A stretch of 64,000 bases of DNA, taken from positions 85,866,245-85,930,244 of the forward strand of contig NC_134461.1 in assembly GCF_047948215.1 (NCBI RefSeq), given 5' to 3'. The stretch is from Lycorma delicatula (Eukaryota > Arthropoda > Insecta > Hemiptera > Fulgoridae). A program made the translations under genes and the position numbers. How positions within the stretch are numbered: position 1 is the first letter of the stretch; every line of letters starts with the position of its first letter. Below, in pieces: positions 63,814 to 64,000 of the stretch. Below the pieces are notes generated by a model that was not told the DNA's origin, made no database searches, and saw nothing but the letters and a program-made list of their open reading frames with translations.

Positions 63814-63903
63814 AGATGTCCAAAATTAGACATCTTGTGTAAATTTTTTTTTTTTTTTTGAGTGATAGTGCTAAAATTTTGTGTGTGTAAGTACACACAC
63901 AAA
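63814..63903. repeat. Two further hairpins at the window end
   Basis: AGATGTC/GACATCT at 63814-63835 with an 8-nt loop, and TTTGTGTGTGTA/TACACACACAAA at 63878-63903 with a 2-nt loop, separated by a T-run. Confidence 0.85.
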
Positions 63904-64000
63904 TTAATTTAGAAAAAGTGCCCATAAATGAATTCACAGTAGAACTTTTATGGGTCTTTGATATACAGATATCGAAACTAACCGAATGATATTTTATTTG

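Overview
The window looks like gene-poor, AT-rich chromosomal DNA from an arthropod, most likely an insect. The reasons are the low GC content, many long (TA)n tracts, tRNA-derived SINEs with poly(A) tails, and RTE-, jockey- and R1-type non-LTR retrotransposons beside Helitron-type helicase debris. I found no convincing exon of a host gene, no rRNA, no functional tRNA gene and no CRISPR array. It reads as intergenic or intronic sequence built almost entirely from mobile elements of different ages.

Layout: 0.8-1.2 kb holds the C-terminal end of a jockey-type LINE. 6.75-7.26 kb holds an isolated GC-rich LINE 5' region. 10.43-13.02 kb holds the best-preserved element, a 5'-truncated RTE-type LINE whose 844-codon frame is fully open and which is flanked by a target-site duplication; a 145-bp 3' scrap of the same family lies inverted at 17.4 kb. 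13.7-14.0 kb holds the C-terminal end of a PIF1-type helicase. 20.7-24.1 kb holds decayed R1-like pol and gag ends. 37-48 kb holds four same-orientation copies of an unassigned repeat of about 765 bp, plus two hidden LINE C-terminal remnants. 49.3-49.65 kb is a large fold-back element. 51.1-52.1 kb holds a LINE 5' region running into the start of gag. 53.1-54.8 kb holds an R1-like pol interrupted by a SINE. 57.2-59.1 kb holds, all on the minus strand, another LINE 5' region, the N-terminal end of a Helitron Rep/helicase protein, and another R1-like pol end that carries a fold-back insertion.

SINEs are scattered throughout, in two head types. Type A starts with a near-canonical tRNA-like head. 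Type B has a head whose anticodon arm is a near-perfect palindrome. Both share the same roughly 45-nt 3' domain, and type A heads also occur with a second, unrelated tail, so these SINEs are modular. Several copies keep perfect or near-perfect 11-15 bp target-site duplications, which suggests recent activity. The RTE element is a plausible, unproven source of reverse transcriptase.

No cellular pathway can be read from the window. The points worth attention are the modular SINEs, the 765-bp repeat with its 3' hairpin, the solitary LINE 5' ends, and several strong inverted repeats that known elements do not explain.
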